From positions 1 through 61,486 of the forward strand of contig JAHDOA010000031.1 in assembly GCA_018435055.1 (NCBI GenBank): a stretch of 61,486 bases of DNA, read 5' to 3'. A program made the translations under genes and the position numbers. How positions within the stretch are numbered: the stretch's first letter is position 1; every line of letters begins with the position of its first letter. Of the stretch, positions 52,311 to 60,931 are shown one piece after another. The DNA comes from Pelotomaculum sp. GTDB taxonomy: Bacteria; Bacillota; Desulfotomaculia; Desulfotomaculales; Pelotomaculaceae. The notes beneath the pieces were generated by a model, which had not been told where the DNA came from, ran no database searches, and worked only from the letters and a program-made list of their open reading frames with translations.

Positions 52311-53042
52311 GTGTTGTTTGCAGCTGAAAGCGGCCGAACAGTAATCGATGAGAACCTTGCTAATGCTGCTATGATGATGCAGGAATTCTCGCATATTTAT
52401 GAAGGCACCGCTTTTGGTGGCAAAACCGGAGCGGGCATAGCTGAATTTGACTGTGCCGGTTATGACCATGCGGTGCGGTTTAAAGCCGATGCCGCTGCTG
52501 CTATCGCGAGAGTGACCTTTGAAATTATCAGACATGGTCAGGGTGCTGATCTCTTGCTCGAACTGCGGGACGGCTTTAATCCGGACGGTTCAACGGCGGG
52601 TTCGTTGCTCAGATATATGGTGCTGCCCAAAGAGTTTATTCCCACCAGCAAGGGATATTTCAGCATTCCGATAGATATAACGGACTTGGTGAGCGGCGCT
52701 TACTATTGGCTGATCATTAAAAAAGCCGGGGATGCTGATGACCATTTCCACCTGCATGGGGAAACCATACAAGACTCCTTATACCCCACTTACAAAAGAG
52801 CGGGAAACAGCGGAGCCTGGACAGCGGAGAATGCTATCCACTTCGAGGTATATAACGGGGAAACGGGCAACCTTTTGCATGGCATCTATGGCTACAACGC
52901 CGTTACCTGGCTTATATGGGACGGCGATCTGATCACCAGATCCTATCGGTACCTGCCCCCCGCCTCCGGTTTTTCCGGCGGGGTTAGGCAGATCAAGACC
53001 TACCAGTGGTCAGGCGAGATATTGAAACGGGGGGTGGTGTAA
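52311..53042 (+). CDS. Hypothetical tail protein (about 243 aa)
   Basis: A beta-rich protein, probably with a carbohydrate-binding-like fold by its pattern (AIARVTFEIIRHGQGADLLL, YFSIPIDITDLVSGAYYWLI). The start is most likely GTG 52311 after GGGGGTG; the open frame begins at GTG 52302 inside that ribosome site. Function unknown. Its stop overlaps the next start by one base. Confidence 0.6.
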   Translation: MLFAAESGRTVIDENLANAAMMMQEFSHIYEGTAFGGKTGAGIAEFDCAGYDHAVRFKADAAAAIARVTFEIIRHGQGADLLLELRDGFNPDGSTAGSLLRYMVLPKEFIPTSKGYFSIPIDITDLVSGAYYWLIIKKAGDADDHFHLHGETIQDSLYPTYKRAGNSGAWTAENAIHFEVYNGETGNLLHGIYGYNAVTWLIWDGDLITRSYRYLPPASGFSGGVRQIKTYQWSGEILKRGVV

Positions 53043-53569
53043 TGTTTGGCTCAGAAGAGATACTGGCTTTTATCCGCAGGCAGGTCGGAGTCAGGACCGA
53101 TGCCGATGATCCGGCGGGGAGTCTGCATGCCAAAATCGGCAACCTAAAGGAAGTTTTACAAAACTATATAAAGAACTACACCATCATGCAATTAAGTACT
53201 ATATCGTCAAATACTAGCAGCTGGGGCAGTACTGAACAAAGTGTAACCATCTCCTATAATGGCGCAGGTATTTTGCACAACATATATATACAAGCCAGTG
53301 GTTCGTCCTCATGGACCAGTAGATGCCGGGCTACAGTCACGATTGACGGAATGGCCCTACCTGCCTTTGGTTCTGTAAATGGTAGTGTAGCCTGGGGAGC
53401 ATCTGATGTTTTTTTGTTTGCTGATTCAACGGGAAAACTCAACGTAATTGACAGCAGAGCCAATTTAGCTATCCCTTTTCGCTCTTCCCTATCTGTCACC
53501 ATATATTTTTCTGTTTCCAGCGGGGGCGGCGGATCTATGGTAGGCAAACTGGAAATATACAGGTATTAA
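53042..53569 (+). CDS. Hypothetical tail-tip protein (175 aa)
   Basis: A 175-aa protein. The first 60 residues are helical and charged (SEEILAFIRRQVGVRTDADD, GSLHAKIGNLKEVLQNYIKN). The remainder is Ser/Thr-rich and beta-like (SNTSSWGSTEQSVTISYNGA, LSVTIYFSVSSGGGGSMVG). A helical base with a beta head is common for receptor-binding parts. The longer frame from 53006 is unlikely, since the ATG at 53042 overlaps the previous stop with GGGGGTGG upstream. Confidence 0.6.
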   Translation: MFGSEEILAFIRRQVGVRTDADDPAGSLHAKIGNLKEVLQNYIKNYTIMQLSTISSNTSSWGSTEQSVTISYNGAGILHNIYIQASGSSSWTSRCRATVTIDGMALPAFGSVNGSVAWGASDVFLFADSTGKLNVIDSRANLAIPFRSSLSVTIYFSVSSGGGGSMVGKLEIYRY

Positions 53570-53588
53570 CGAAGGGAGGCAGCGTTTA

Positions 53589-54002
53589 ATGTTTTTGGTA
53601 TATAACAAGAATGACGGTTTAGTAGTGCAAGCATCTGAGACTGAACCGATGCTGGCTCCGGGACAGGACTATGTCTTTGCCCATGACCCTGAACTTAATT
53701 TATCCAACTATGAAGTTATTCGGGTTATGGCTAAAGAAGGCTGTCATTTGGAACTAATACCGACTGTTGAATGGAATAACAAAGTAAGCGGTGGCAGCAA
53801 TATCACGCTGGATGAAAAAGTTGCCAGGTTGGAACATTACAACCTGGTACTGATGGAGGCCGTAGCCAAACTTTCGGAAGCAACCCCCAGCACGGTCAGC
53901 CCAGATTTGATGGCTGAATTGGTGCTGGCAGGAAAAAGAACCATTGATCAGGTGCCAACTGACATACAAAAGGAAGTGTCAGGCAGGATTGCATCAGCTT
54001 GA
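53589..54002 (+). CDS. Hypothetical phage protein (137 aa)
   Basis: A 137-aa protein: N-terminal beta segment (VYNKNDGLVVQASETEPMLA) and a helical C-terminus (KVARLEHYNLVLMEAVAKLS, then RTIDQVPTDIQKEVSGRI), the latter similar to the XkdX/coil region often before holin genes. No firm family. Confidence 0.6.
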   Translation: MFLVYNKNDGLVVQASETEPMLAPGQDYVFAHDPELNLSNYEVIRVMAKEGCHLELIPTVEWNNKVSGGSNITLDEKVARLEHYNLVLMEAVAKLSEATPSTVSPDLMAELVLAGKRTIDQVPTDIQKEVSGRIASA

Positions 54003-54080
54003 GAATTATAGGGAGCTTAAATTATTTTTCATCATGGGCCATGGGGCTCTTTTTTATTGCCAGTTTAAGGAGGACTAACA

Positions 54081-54482
54081 ATGAAAAGCTCAATTCAAAT
54101 CGCCTTAACAGCCTTTGGCGGCTGGCTGGGCTGGGTTTTGGGAGGCTGGGACGGCTTTTTATACGCGCTGGTAACCTTCGTGGTTATCGATTACCTGACA
54201 GGCGTCATGTTGGCCATACTGGAAAAACGCCTTTCCAGCGAGGTCGGTGCCAGGGGCATCTTTAAGAAAGTGCTGATTTTTGCCCTGGTGGCAGTGGGGC
54301 ACATTATAGATGCCCAGGTTATTACAAACGGCAGTGCTATCCGTACCGCGGTCATCTTCTTCTATTTATCCAACGAAGGGATCAGTATTCTGGAAAACGC
54401 AGCCAAGATCGGCCTGCCTATTCCGGAGAAACTCAAACTGGTTTTGGGCCAACTCAATAAGGAGGAAAAGATTAATGGCTAG
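54081..54482 (+). CDS. Holin (phage lysis, holin_4_1 type)
   Basis: A 133-aa membrane protein with at least two hydrophobic stretches (residues about 5-35 and 70-105), YALVTFVVIDYLTGVMLAIL and a charged tail KLVLGQLNKEEKI. VIDYLTG is the family signature. It makes pores that release the amidase. AGGAGGACTAAC upstream. It overlaps the amidase gene by 8 bases. Confidence 0.92.
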   Translation: MKSSIQIALTAFGGWLGWVLGGWDGFLYALVTFVVIDYLTGVMLAILEKRLSSEVGARGIFKKVLIFALVAVGHIIDAQVITNGSAIRTAVIFFYLSNEGISILENAAKIGLPIPEKLKLVLGQLNKEEKING

Positions 54483-55182
54483 ATTATGTTTCGACTACGG
54501 TCATGGCGGCAATGACCCGGGTGCAGTATATAAAGGAAGGAAAGAAGCTGATGATGTGCTTAGCTTGGGTCGGGCCGTAGCAGCAGTGTTGAGACGCCAT
54601 GGAGTAATCGTCGATGAGACCAGGGCGGCTGATGTTAGTTTAAGCCTGAAAGCTAGATGTGATTTTGAAAACATGGGCAGCTTTGACTACTTCATATCCT
54701 TTCACCGTAATGCTTTTAAGCCGGAAACGGCTACTGGTGTAGAAATTTACACTTATTTGAATCCGGGAGCCAAGTCAAAGGGGCTGGCTGAAAAAATTCA
54801 AAGCTCCCTGGTTGGGGTCGGTTTTGCAAACCGGGGGGTGAAAACTGCTAATTATCAAGTCTTAAGAGAAACCAAGGCTCCTGCAGTTCTAATTGAAATC
54901 GGCTTTATTGATAACAGCCAGGACAATGCACTGTTTGATGCCAAGAGAGATGAAATTGTCAAAGCAGTTGCTGGCGCTATCCTTTCCCAACTGGGATTAG
55001 CATACATAGAAGAAAGCCAGATTGGTCTGGAAGGAGATTTGGAGGTGCTGGTCAGAAACGGCATACTTAAATCCCCCGGATATTGGCTGGAAAACGCCCA
55101 GGCAGGCAAAACCGTCAAAGGCGAATATGCCGGACTGCTTATTGAGCGAATGGCTGAATACATTTCATCGCAGCAGCATTGA
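54475..55182 (+). CDS. N-acetylmuramoyl-L-alanine amidase (endolysin)
   Basis: A 235-aa Amidase_3 enzyme with zinc ligands and catalytic Glu visible: DYGHGGNDPGA (His), RKEADDVLSL (Glu), YFISFHRNAF (His) and VLIEIGFIDN (Glu). It cleaves the bond between glycan and peptide in peptidoglycan. A short C-terminal part (about 185-235; VRNGILKSPGYWLENAQAG) may bind the wall. The ATG at 54475 with GGAGG before it is preferred; the longer frame overlaps the holin. Confidence 0.93.
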   Translation: MARLCFDYGHGGNDPGAVYKGRKEADDVLSLGRAVAAVLRRHGVIVDETRAADVSLSLKARCDFENMGSFDYFISFHRNAFKPETATGVEIYTYLNPGAKSKGLAEKIQSSLVGVGFANRGVKTANYQVLRETKAPAVLIEIGFIDNSQDNALFDAKRDEIVKAVAGAILSQLGLAYIEESQIGLEGDLEVLVRNGILKSPGYWLENAQAGKTVKGEYAGLLIERMAEYISSQQH

Positions 55183-55203
55183 TTACGATTACATTAAGCA
55201 ACC

Positions 55204-55237
55204 GCCCGTGGAGCTACTCGCTCTGCGGGCTTTTTTT
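55204..55237 (+). terminator. Terminator of the late phage operon
   Basis: GCCCG at 55204-55208 pairs with CGGGC at 55226-55230, followed by seven T. It lies just after the amidase stop. Confidence 0.75.
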
Positions 55238-55287
55238 GTTGGGGTTCACCTCCCTCTCCCCTACCCACCCCTTCTCCTCCTTGTTTT

Positions 55288-55362
55288 TGGTACTCAAATC
55301 TCCCTCTACTGTCCTTTGAATGGTGAGAGGGATATTTGCCCTCCGATGGGAGGAATCGATAA
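55288..55362 (+). promoter_or_regulatory. Conserved leader element, copy B
   Basis: Blocks GGTACTCAA, CTGTCCT, GAATGGTGAGAGGG and GCCCTCCGATGGGAGG appear in the same order as in copy A (29437-29505), with a different loop but the same GAGGG/CCCTC stem and ribosome site. The ATG of a small gene follows 8 bases later. Confidence 0.5.
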
Positions 55363-55363
55363 A

Positions 55364-55585
55364 ATGGCAAGCGTTACAGATGGAAAACCGGGAATCAATT
55401 ATGAGAAAAAGCCTGTTTCGCATGAGCAATTGCAGCATGAATATGATTATTTTCTGGCCCAGCAAATATTAGAATCCATGTTGAAAAACGACTTGATTAC
55501 TGTGGGCGAATTTAACCAGATAACCGCGCTTAACCGCCAGTCTTTCTCTCCTGCCCTGGCACAGATTATGCCCGGAAATTGTTGA
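55364..55585 (+). CDS. SHOCT-like small protein before the recombinases
   Basis: A 73-aa protein: SHEQLQHEYDYFLAQQILES followed by MLKNDLITVGEFNQITALNR and a tail SFSPALAQIM, the short C-terminal SHOCT-like helix pair that usually precedes serine recombinases in Clostridia prophages. GGGAGG precedes the ATG at 55364. It might help or regulate the recombinases; this is inferred from position only. Confidence 0.7.
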   Translation: MASVTDGKPGINYEKKPVSHEQLQHEYDYFLAQQILESMLKNDLITVGEFNQITALNRQSFSPALAQIMPGNC

Positions 55586-55635
55586 TATTACTGAACTTCA
55601 GAGGTAATATGACACACTGACCAGGAGGTGATAAT

Positions 55636-57198
55636 TTGAAAAAGGTAACGAAAATCGTTCAAAATACAGCTGATTTTACCGAACGGCCCAAGCTGCGTGT
55701 TGCGGCCTACTGCCGTGTCTCTACCGACAGCGATGAACAGTTGGAAAGCCTTGAAACGCAGATGAAGCACTATGAATCCTACATCAAATCAAACCCGAAT
55801 TGGGAGTTTGCCGGGCTTTACTATGATGAAGGCATCACGGGTACAAAAAAGGAAAAACGCCCTGAACTGCTTCGGATGATTGCCGACTGTGAAAATAGGA
55901 AAATAGACTTTATCGTAACCAAATCCATCAGTCGGTTTGCCCGAAACACCACTGACTGTTTGGAACTGGTCAGAAAGCTGATTGACCTCGGCATCTTCAT
56001 ATATTTCGAGAAAGAAAACATCAACACCGGATCAATGGAAAGCGAACTCATGCTGTCGATCCTGAGTGGACTGGCCGAAAGCGAATCGGTCTCTATTGCA
56101 GAGAACAGTAAGTGGTCAGTAAAGCGCCGCTTCCAAAACGGTACCTACAAAATCTCCTGCCCCCCTTTTGGTTACGATGCCGTAGATGGACAGTTGGTTG
56201 TGAATGAAGCCCAGGCAGAAACCGTCCGGTTTATCTTTAACGCAATTTTGTCCGGGAAAAGCGCTGAAAAAGTTGCGGATGATTTGAATAGCCGCAAGAT
56301 ACCCACCAGAAAAGGCGGTCGCTGGACGGCGACAACCATTCGCGGAATGGCCAATAATGAAAAATACACCGGTGTTGCCATTTTCCAAAAGACCTATACC
56401 GATGAGTACTTTAACAGGCACTACAATCATGGTGAGAAAGACCAATATTTAGTTATAAACCATCATGAACCAATTATAAGTCATGAAGTGTTTGCAGCCG
56501 CGCAAATTGTTATCGAACAGCGTAGTAAGGAAAAAAGCCTGGAAAGGCACAGCAAAAAATACCAGAACCGGTACCCGTTTTCTAGCAAAATCATCTGCAG
56601 CAAGTGTGGCGGCACCTTCAAACGCCGAATCCATTCAAGTGGCAAAAAATACATTGCATGGTGCTGCTCCAATCACATCGCGGACATCAATACATGTTCG
56701 ATGAAATATATCCGGGAGCACGATTTTGAATATGCCTTTGTAACCATGATGAATAAGCTGATCTTCGGGCATCAGATAGTACTCAAACCGCTGCTTGTGA
56801 GCCTGCGCGGGATGAATTCCGATGACAGCCTGGTAAGCATTCAGGAGCTTGACAAGAAACTCGAAGAAAATGCACAGCAGCGAAAGGTGCTGGTCGGCCT
56901 GATGACCAAAGGCTACCTTGAACCTCCCGTTTACAATAAGAGCAATAATGAACTAATGCAGGAAGCAGAACGGTTGCAACGTCAGAAGGAATCCTTAGTC
57001 CGCTTTTTAAACAGCGACACTCAGAACCTGAAAGAAGTCAGTGAGCTTCTGCACTATACCACTAAAGCAACAATGCTGACCGGCTTTGACGGAGATCTAT
57101 TTAAGCGCTTTGTGGAACGGATTATTGTGTACTCCCGAATAGAGATTGGATTTGAGCTAAAATGCGGCATTACGCTGAAAGAAAGGCTGGTGAAATAA
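55636..57198 (+). CDS. Large serine recombinase 1
   Basis: A 520-aa serine integrase. The resolvase domain has the catalytic Ser in [19 protein letters not shown] (about residue 30), then [20 protein letters not shown] and the long helix. The recombinase domain follows (CPPFGYDAVDGQLVVNEAQA), with a zinc ribbon (CSKCGGTFKRRIHSSGKKY) and a coiled coil (about 395-440). The start is TTG with CAGGAGGTG upstream. It should integrate and excise the prophage, alone or with the two genes that follow directly. Confidence 0.92.
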   Translation: MKKVTKIVQNTADFTERPKLRVAAYCRVSTDSDEQLESLETQMKHYESYIKSNPNWEFAGLYYDEGITGTKKEKRPELLRMIADCENRKIDFIVTKSISRFARNTTDCLELVRKLIDLGIFIYFEKENINTGSMESELMLSILSGLAESESVSIAENSKWSVKRRFQNGTYKISCPPFGYDAVDGQLVVNEAQAETVRFIFNAILSGKSAEKVADDLNSRKIPTRKGGRWTATTIRGMANNEKYTGVAIFQKTYTDEYFNRHYNHGEKDQYLVINHHEPIISHEVFAAAQIVIEQRSKEKSLERHSKKYQNRYPFSSKIICSKCGGTFKRRIHSSGKKYIAWCCSNHIADINTCSMKYIREHDFEYAFVTMMNKLIFGHQIVLKPLLVSLRGMNSDDSLVSIQELDKKLEENAQQRKVLVGLMTKGYLEPPVYNKSNNELMQEAERLQRQKESLVRFLNSDTQNLKEVSELLHYTTKATMLTGFDGDLFKRFVERIIVYSRIEIGFELKCGITLKERLVK

Positions 57199-57627
57199 AT
57201 GGGCCATACGCCATTTGGCTACCGGATTGAAAACGGGAAAGCTGTAATAGATGACGAAGCTGCTGAGCAAGTAAAAGCTCTGTTCCTGTCCTATCTGTCC
57301 GGCGACTCCTTAACAACTGCCGCCCAAAAAGCCGGCATCAATTCTTTCCATGTCGGTATCGGTAAAATGCTGCGAAATACCCGTTATCTTGGTGATGAAT
57401 ATTATCCTGCGATAATTGACCCGGTCACTTTTGCAGCTGCCGAAGCGGAGCGTATTAAACGGGCCACGAAACTCGGCCGCATCCGGGAGCCGAAAGAAGA
57501 AACCGAGGTGATCTTTCCCACTGCCTTCTATATAAAAGAAGCAACACAGCAGTTTGACGACCCGTTCCAGCAGGCCGAATACACCTACAGTTTGATAGAA
57601 ATGGAGGTGCATGAGGATGGAAGCTAA
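57199..57627 (+). CDS. Recombinase-domain-only protein
   Basis: A 142-aa protein holding only the middle recombinase domain of large serine recombinases ([53 protein letters not shown]). There is no catalytic Ser domain and no zinc ribbon. The ATG follows the previous stop with no gap, and the end overlaps the next gene. It is not an obvious decay product, since its frame and start are clean; a DNA-binding accessory role in recombination is inferred. Confidence 0.8.
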   Translation: MGHTPFGYRIENGKAVIDDEAAEQVKALFLSYLSGDSLTTAAQKAGINSFHVGIGKMLRNTRYLGDEYYPAIIDPVTFAAAEAERIKRATKLGRIREPKEETEVIFPTAFYIKEATQQFDDPFQQAEYTYSLIEMEVHEDGS

Positions 57628-59188
57628 AAAGAGTGTCACTTTGCTTCCGGCAAGAAAACATGCCGCCAAAGCAAATAAAGATGAAGAAAAGCCAAAGCTC
57701 CGTGTGGCCGCCTACTGCCGGGTTTCCACGGACAGCGATGAGCAGGCCACCAGTTATGAGGCCCAGATTGAACATTACACGGCCTACATCAACGGTCACC
57801 CGGACTGGGTCCTGGCAGGCATCTATGCGGATGACGGAATTTCCGGCACCAACACCAAGAAGCGCGAGGAATTCAACCGCATGATTGACGAGTGTATGGC
57901 AGGCAAGATTGATATGGTCATTACCAAATCCATCAGCCGGTTTGCCCGAAACACGCTGGACTGCCTGAAATACATACGGCAGCTGAAGGAGAAAAACATC
58001 CCCGTTTATTTTGAAAAAGAGAATATCAATTCCATGGATTCCAAAGGTGAGGTCATGCTGACGATTATGGCTTCCCTCGCCCAACAAGAAAGCCAATCCT
58101 TGAGCCAGAATGTGAAGCTCGGTCTGCAATACCGCTACCAGCAGGGTGAAATCCAGGTCAACTGCAACCGTTTCCTCGGCTATACCAAGGATGAAAACAA
58201 GCACTTGGTGATTGTTCCTGAGGAAGCCGAAATCGTCAAACGCATTTACCGGGAATACCTTGAGGGAGCCAGCATGCTGAAAATCGCCCGTGGTTTGGAG
58301 GCGGATGGTATCCTGAACGGCGCTGGTAGGAAAAGGTGGCACACCAGCAACATAAATCAGATTTTGCGCAATGAAAAATATATTGGGGATGCCCTTTTGC
58401 AGAAAACCTACACCGTTGACTTCCTCACGAAAAAGCGAGTCAAGAACAATGGACTTGTCCCGCAATACTATGTGGAAAATAGCCATGATGCCATTATCCC
58501 GCGTGAAATTTTCATGCAGGTGCAGGAGGAACTTGTTCGCCGCCGTATTGTGCACACCAGCCCGAATGGGAAGAACAGAACCTTTAGCAGTACGCACTGC
58601 TTTTCAAATATGATTATCTGCGGAGGGTGCGGCGAGTTTTACCGCAGGATTCATTGGAACAATCGTGGCAAAAAATCAATCGTCTGGAGGTGCATCAGCC
58701 GGCTGGAGAACACCGGCCTGTTCTGCGACGCCCGTACGGTCCTGGAAAGCACCATTGAGCAGGTACTGGTTACCGCTATCAATGAGACACTGAGTGGAAA
58801 GGACGATTTCCTTGCCATCCTAAAGAACAATATTGAGACGGTCATAATTCACGAAAACGACCAAACTCTGGCGAACATCAACAAACGGCTGGAGGAGCTT
58901 CAAACGGAGCTCTTGAAGTTGGCCAATGCCAAAGCCGACTACGAGGATGTCGCCAATGAGATTTACCGCCTGCGAGAGGAAAAGCAAAAAACCTTGCTGC
59001 AATGCGCTAATCGCGATGAATTGCTCAAGCGGATTGATGACATGCACAATTTTCTTCGGGAGCAGCCCACCGCCCTAACCGAATACGACGAGGCGCTTGT
59101 CCGGCGGCTGATTGAAAAGGTCACTGTCTACGAGGATAAATTCACCGTGGAATTTAAGTCTGGCGTTAACGCCGAAATTGAAGTATAA
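57617..59188 (+). CDS. Large serine recombinase 2
   Basis: A 523-aa serine integrase similar in layout to recombinase 1: catalytic Ser in [40 protein letters not shown], recombinase domain ([20 protein letters not shown]), zinc ribbon ([20 protein letters not shown]) and a coiled coil (about 415-470). The ATG at 57617 is 8 bases after GGAGG; ATG 57611 is too close. The pair plus the middle protein look like a three-part integration module. Confidence 0.92.
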   Translation: MEAKKSVTLLPARKHAAKANKDEEKPKLRVAAYCRVSTDSDEQATSYEAQIEHYTAYINGHPDWVLAGIYADDGISGTNTKKREEFNRMIDECMAGKIDMVITKSISRFARNTLDCLKYIRQLKEKNIPVYFEKENINSMDSKGEVMLTIMASLAQQESQSLSQNVKLGLQYRYQQGEIQVNCNRFLGYTKDENKHLVIVPEEAEIVKRIYREYLEGASMLKIARGLEADGILNGAGRKRWHTSNINQILRNEKYIGDALLQKTYTVDFLTKKRVKNNGLVPQYYVENSHDAIIPREIFMQVQEELVRRRIVHTSPNGKNRTFSSTHCFSNMIICGGCGEFYRRIHWNNRGKKSIVWRCISRLENTGLFCDARTVLESTIEQVLVTAINETLSGKDDFLAILKNNIETVIIHENDQTLANINKRLEELQTELLKLANAKADYEDVANEIYRLREEKQKTLLQCANRDELLKRIDDMHNFLREQPTALTEYDEALVRRLIEKVTVYEDKFTVEFKSGVNAEIEV

Positions 59189-59200
59189 CATTGGAATGTA

Positions 59201-59245
59201 AGCAACCCTACTCACCTAAATGGTTAGCAGGGTTGCTTTGTTTTA
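59201..59245. terminator. Terminator between the recombinases and the GTPase gene
   Basis: AGCAACCCT at 59201-59209 pairs with AGGGTTGCT at 59229-59237, followed by TTGTTTT. It closes the plus-strand recombinase genes and could also serve the converging GTPase gene. Confidence 0.7.
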
Positions 59246-59250
59246 GCTAA

Positions 59251-60597
59251 TTAACAGCGTATTCCACATTTTCCTTCTTTGACTTTTCGAATTTTTTTGA
59301 TTGTTTCCTCAATTGTCTTGCCATCGATGTAATAGGAAATTGCTGCATTACCAATCGCTGAAGTTCCAACTGCAGCGATTCCAGAGCTTACTGCTGATCC
59401 AGCACCTGGCCATACTGCATTTAAGAATTTAGAACCTTGCTGTGCGACAAGCCTGAATACATAACCTGCTCCGGCTATGCCGCCCATACCTAAAATAAAT
59501 TCTTTAGCTGCTTCGAGTGAAATGTCTCTGCCACTCAATGATGCAATTAAAGATACTAACACAGCTTGAATGATTAGGAGAACATAAATATCAGATACAG
59601 GGATAGGCGTCAGCGCGACAGTTGCGGATATTCCTGAAAATATTTTATTCAGATGTCTAGCCAATCTATTGACCACCTCATTAAGCCGGGAAGCCATCCT
59701 CAATCCCATCCGCGCCTCGGAATCAAGGATGGCTTCTTCCAAAATATCAAGCAATTCCTCGATTCTATATCTGCCATCAAAAGCGATTTGTAAATTATCA
59801 ATATCGTATTTAGGGAGGTTCTCTATGTTTTCAACACAAACTTCCATTCCATCCGGGGTCTGCCAGTCTATCAATGAAGAAACCGCAACGATATTGTCTA
59901 TCTTTAACCCATTCTTCACAATTATACCTTTATAGTATTGAACAACTTCATTAATCTTACTTATCTTGTTCTCAGGATATTCTGATGGGTTTTTAAAGCG
60001 TGTTGGTGCCATTTCGTCGCACTTATTTACTACTACTACAATTGGGAGTCTCATCTTATTAATATCTGCATATGTTTTTGAAAGTTTTTTAAGAAATTCA
60101 ACATCTGAATTCACATCATCACGATGGGTGCAATTCAACATCATAATTGCTACATCTGGTGAAAACTCATTGATTTGGTTAATAAGCATTTCTTCAGCAG
60201 AAACTGAATCATTTATACTTTCAGATTCAGCAATTCCTCTAGTGTCAATGATCTCCATTAAAACTCTTTCATTATCTCTACATTCATATATTTGGGCATT
60301 TTCTGTACAACTTTTTATATCACTTACATTCGCAACATACGCTTCACATAAAGCATTAATTAAACTGCTTTTCCCTACTCCGGTCCTACCAATCAAGAAA
60401 ATTCTTGGAGGTCTATGAGCATCAATACCCTCCATTAATGCCTTTAGGTCCTTGTCACCAAGAATTGAATCCTTGAGCATTACCCTCGTCTTTTCAGGAA
60501 TTGCATCTGGTAATTTGTCAATCATTTCACCTACCTTGATGTAGAACTTCTTCATGTTCTGCAAGCGTTCCTCGATTTTCATTTTGTCATCCTTCAT
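59251..60597 (-). CDS. DUF697-type GTPase
   Basis: A 448-aa Era/YeeP-like GTPase: G1 FLIGRTGVGKSSLINAL (about 78-94), G3 EIIDTRGIAESES, G4 VVVVNKCDEM and G5 VAVSSLIDW. The C-terminal 150 residues hold hydrophobic segments (LTPIPVSDIYVLLIIQAVLV, AAKEFILGMGGIAGAGYVF), as in DUF697 proteins that attach to membranes. ATG with GGAGGAGAAC upstream. It is the only cargo gene between the prophage and the island end and lies opposite to the recombinases. Its role is unknown; membrane-linked GTPases of this kind occur in several defence clusters, which is suggestive only. Confidence 0.88.
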   Translation of the reverse strand: MKDDKMKIEERLQNMKKFYIKVGEMIDKLPDAIPEKTRVMLKDSILGDKDLKALMEGIDAHRPPRIFLIGRTGVGKSSLINALCEAYVANVSDIKSCTENAQIYECRDNERVLMEIIDTRGIAESESINDSVSAEEMLINQINEFSPDVAIMMLNCTHRDDVNSDVEFLKKLSKTYADINKMRLPIVVVVNKCDEMAPTRFKNPSEYPENKISKINEVVQYYKGIIVKNGLKIDNIVAVSSLIDWQTPDGMEVCVENIENLPKYDIDNLQIAFDGRYRIEELLDILEEAILDSEARMGLRMASRLNEVVNRLARHLNKIFSGISATVALTPIPVSDIYVLLIIQAVLVSLIASLSGRDISLEAAKEFILGMGGIAGAGYVFRLVAQQGSKFLNAVWPGAGSAVSSGIAAVGTSAIGNAAISYYIDGKTIEETIKKIRKVKEGKCGIRC

Positions 60598-60697
60598 ACT
60601 TTCGTTCTCCTCCTATGTATTTATCCGACACAAACCATGTGCTATATAAGCACATGTAAATTTCGCGAATTACCCCTAACATCAATTTTATAGTTAA

Positions 60698-60811
60698 AAA
60701 TCTATCCTGACCACATAAACTTGTTAAGTTGTAAAACATCTAAATCGACCACTGTGAGCCTATGTTATCTAAATCGACCACACGCAAACTCATGTTATCT
60801 AAATCGCTCTG
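60698..60811. repeat. Right-end iteron array of island 2: four 17-bp repeats
   Basis: Copies start at 60698, 60736, 60765 and 60795 (spacing 38, 29, 30); three read ATCTAAATCG or a close variant, and the outer two are worn. The pattern matches the array at 722-838 in both sequence type and spacing. It lies between the GTPase promoter region and the rumA end, as expected for the right end of the latest insertion. From 60598 to 60931 there is no gene. Confidence 0.75.
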
Positions 60812-60831
60812 TCACGTTAAAAATCATGCCT

Positions 60832-60852
60832 TTGGACTTGTTTCCACGAACC
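60832..60852 (-). repeat. Inverted copy of the 21-bp motif near the right end
   Basis: TTGGACTTGTTTCCACGAAC is, in reverse complement, the left-end motif. It lies 37 bp after the start of the last 17-bp repeat, as in the left junction (861-881). The same motif in the same orientation is mimicked by the rumA coding sequence at about 60977-60998. Confidence 0.65.
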
Positions 60853-60900
60853 GATATTTTCACGATTTTTGCTCATCCGATTTTTACGTTCAAAACCCGG

Positions 60901-60922
60901 AAAGCCTCTATTTCAAGGCTTT
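60901..60922 (-). terminator. Hairpin after rumA
   Basis: AAAGCC at 60901-60906 pairs with GGCTTT at 60917-60922; on the minus strand it lies 10 bp after the rumA stop. It is a probable terminator of rumA, supplied by the island end. Confidence 0.5.
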
Positions 60923-60931
60923 TCTACACAC

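Larger units (their letters stand above)
28700..59200. mobile_element. Siphovirus prophage, decayed
   Basis: A plus-strand run of phage modules: sigma-like factor, DUF2800, DUF2815, family A polymerase, amidoligase/GGCT, large terminase, portal, Clp-type prohead protease, HK97 capsid, connectors, tail tube, chaperone frameshift, tape measure, baseplate, holin, amidase, serine recombinases. There is no contractile sheath, so it is siphovirus-like. Decay is seen in the polymerase-methyltransferase fusion, a missing small terminase, the large-terminase start and a broken HNH-AP2 gene. I found no clear repeat at the two ends, so the limits (about 28.7 and 59.2 kb) are set by the last phage-like genes. 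Confidence 0.85.
9457..60931. mobile_element. Island 2 (rumA-targeted defence island with prophage inside)
   Basis: Bounded by the rumA-tail copy at 9421-9456 and the end of the intact rumA gene at 60932. The left-end arrays are at 9503-9792 and the right-end array at 60698-60852. The cargo is SIR2, Argonaute, BREX, NACHT, a 30-kb prophage and a GTPase. Being next to the intact gene, it should be the latest insertion. The only recombinases are three serine recombinases that fit the prophage better. Boundaries are inferred from repeats. Confidence 0.55.

Noticed and set aside
57455-58597. 380-codon minus-strand open frame
   Set aside because: Fully opposite serine recombinase 2, which has complete motifs and a good start. 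The reverse frame has no recognisable features.
59251-60597. GTPase as part of the prophage
   Set aside because: It is on the opposite strand, beyond the recombinases and a terminator, and such genes are not usual phage cargo. Island cargo is the better reading, although the prophage end is not exactly mapped.
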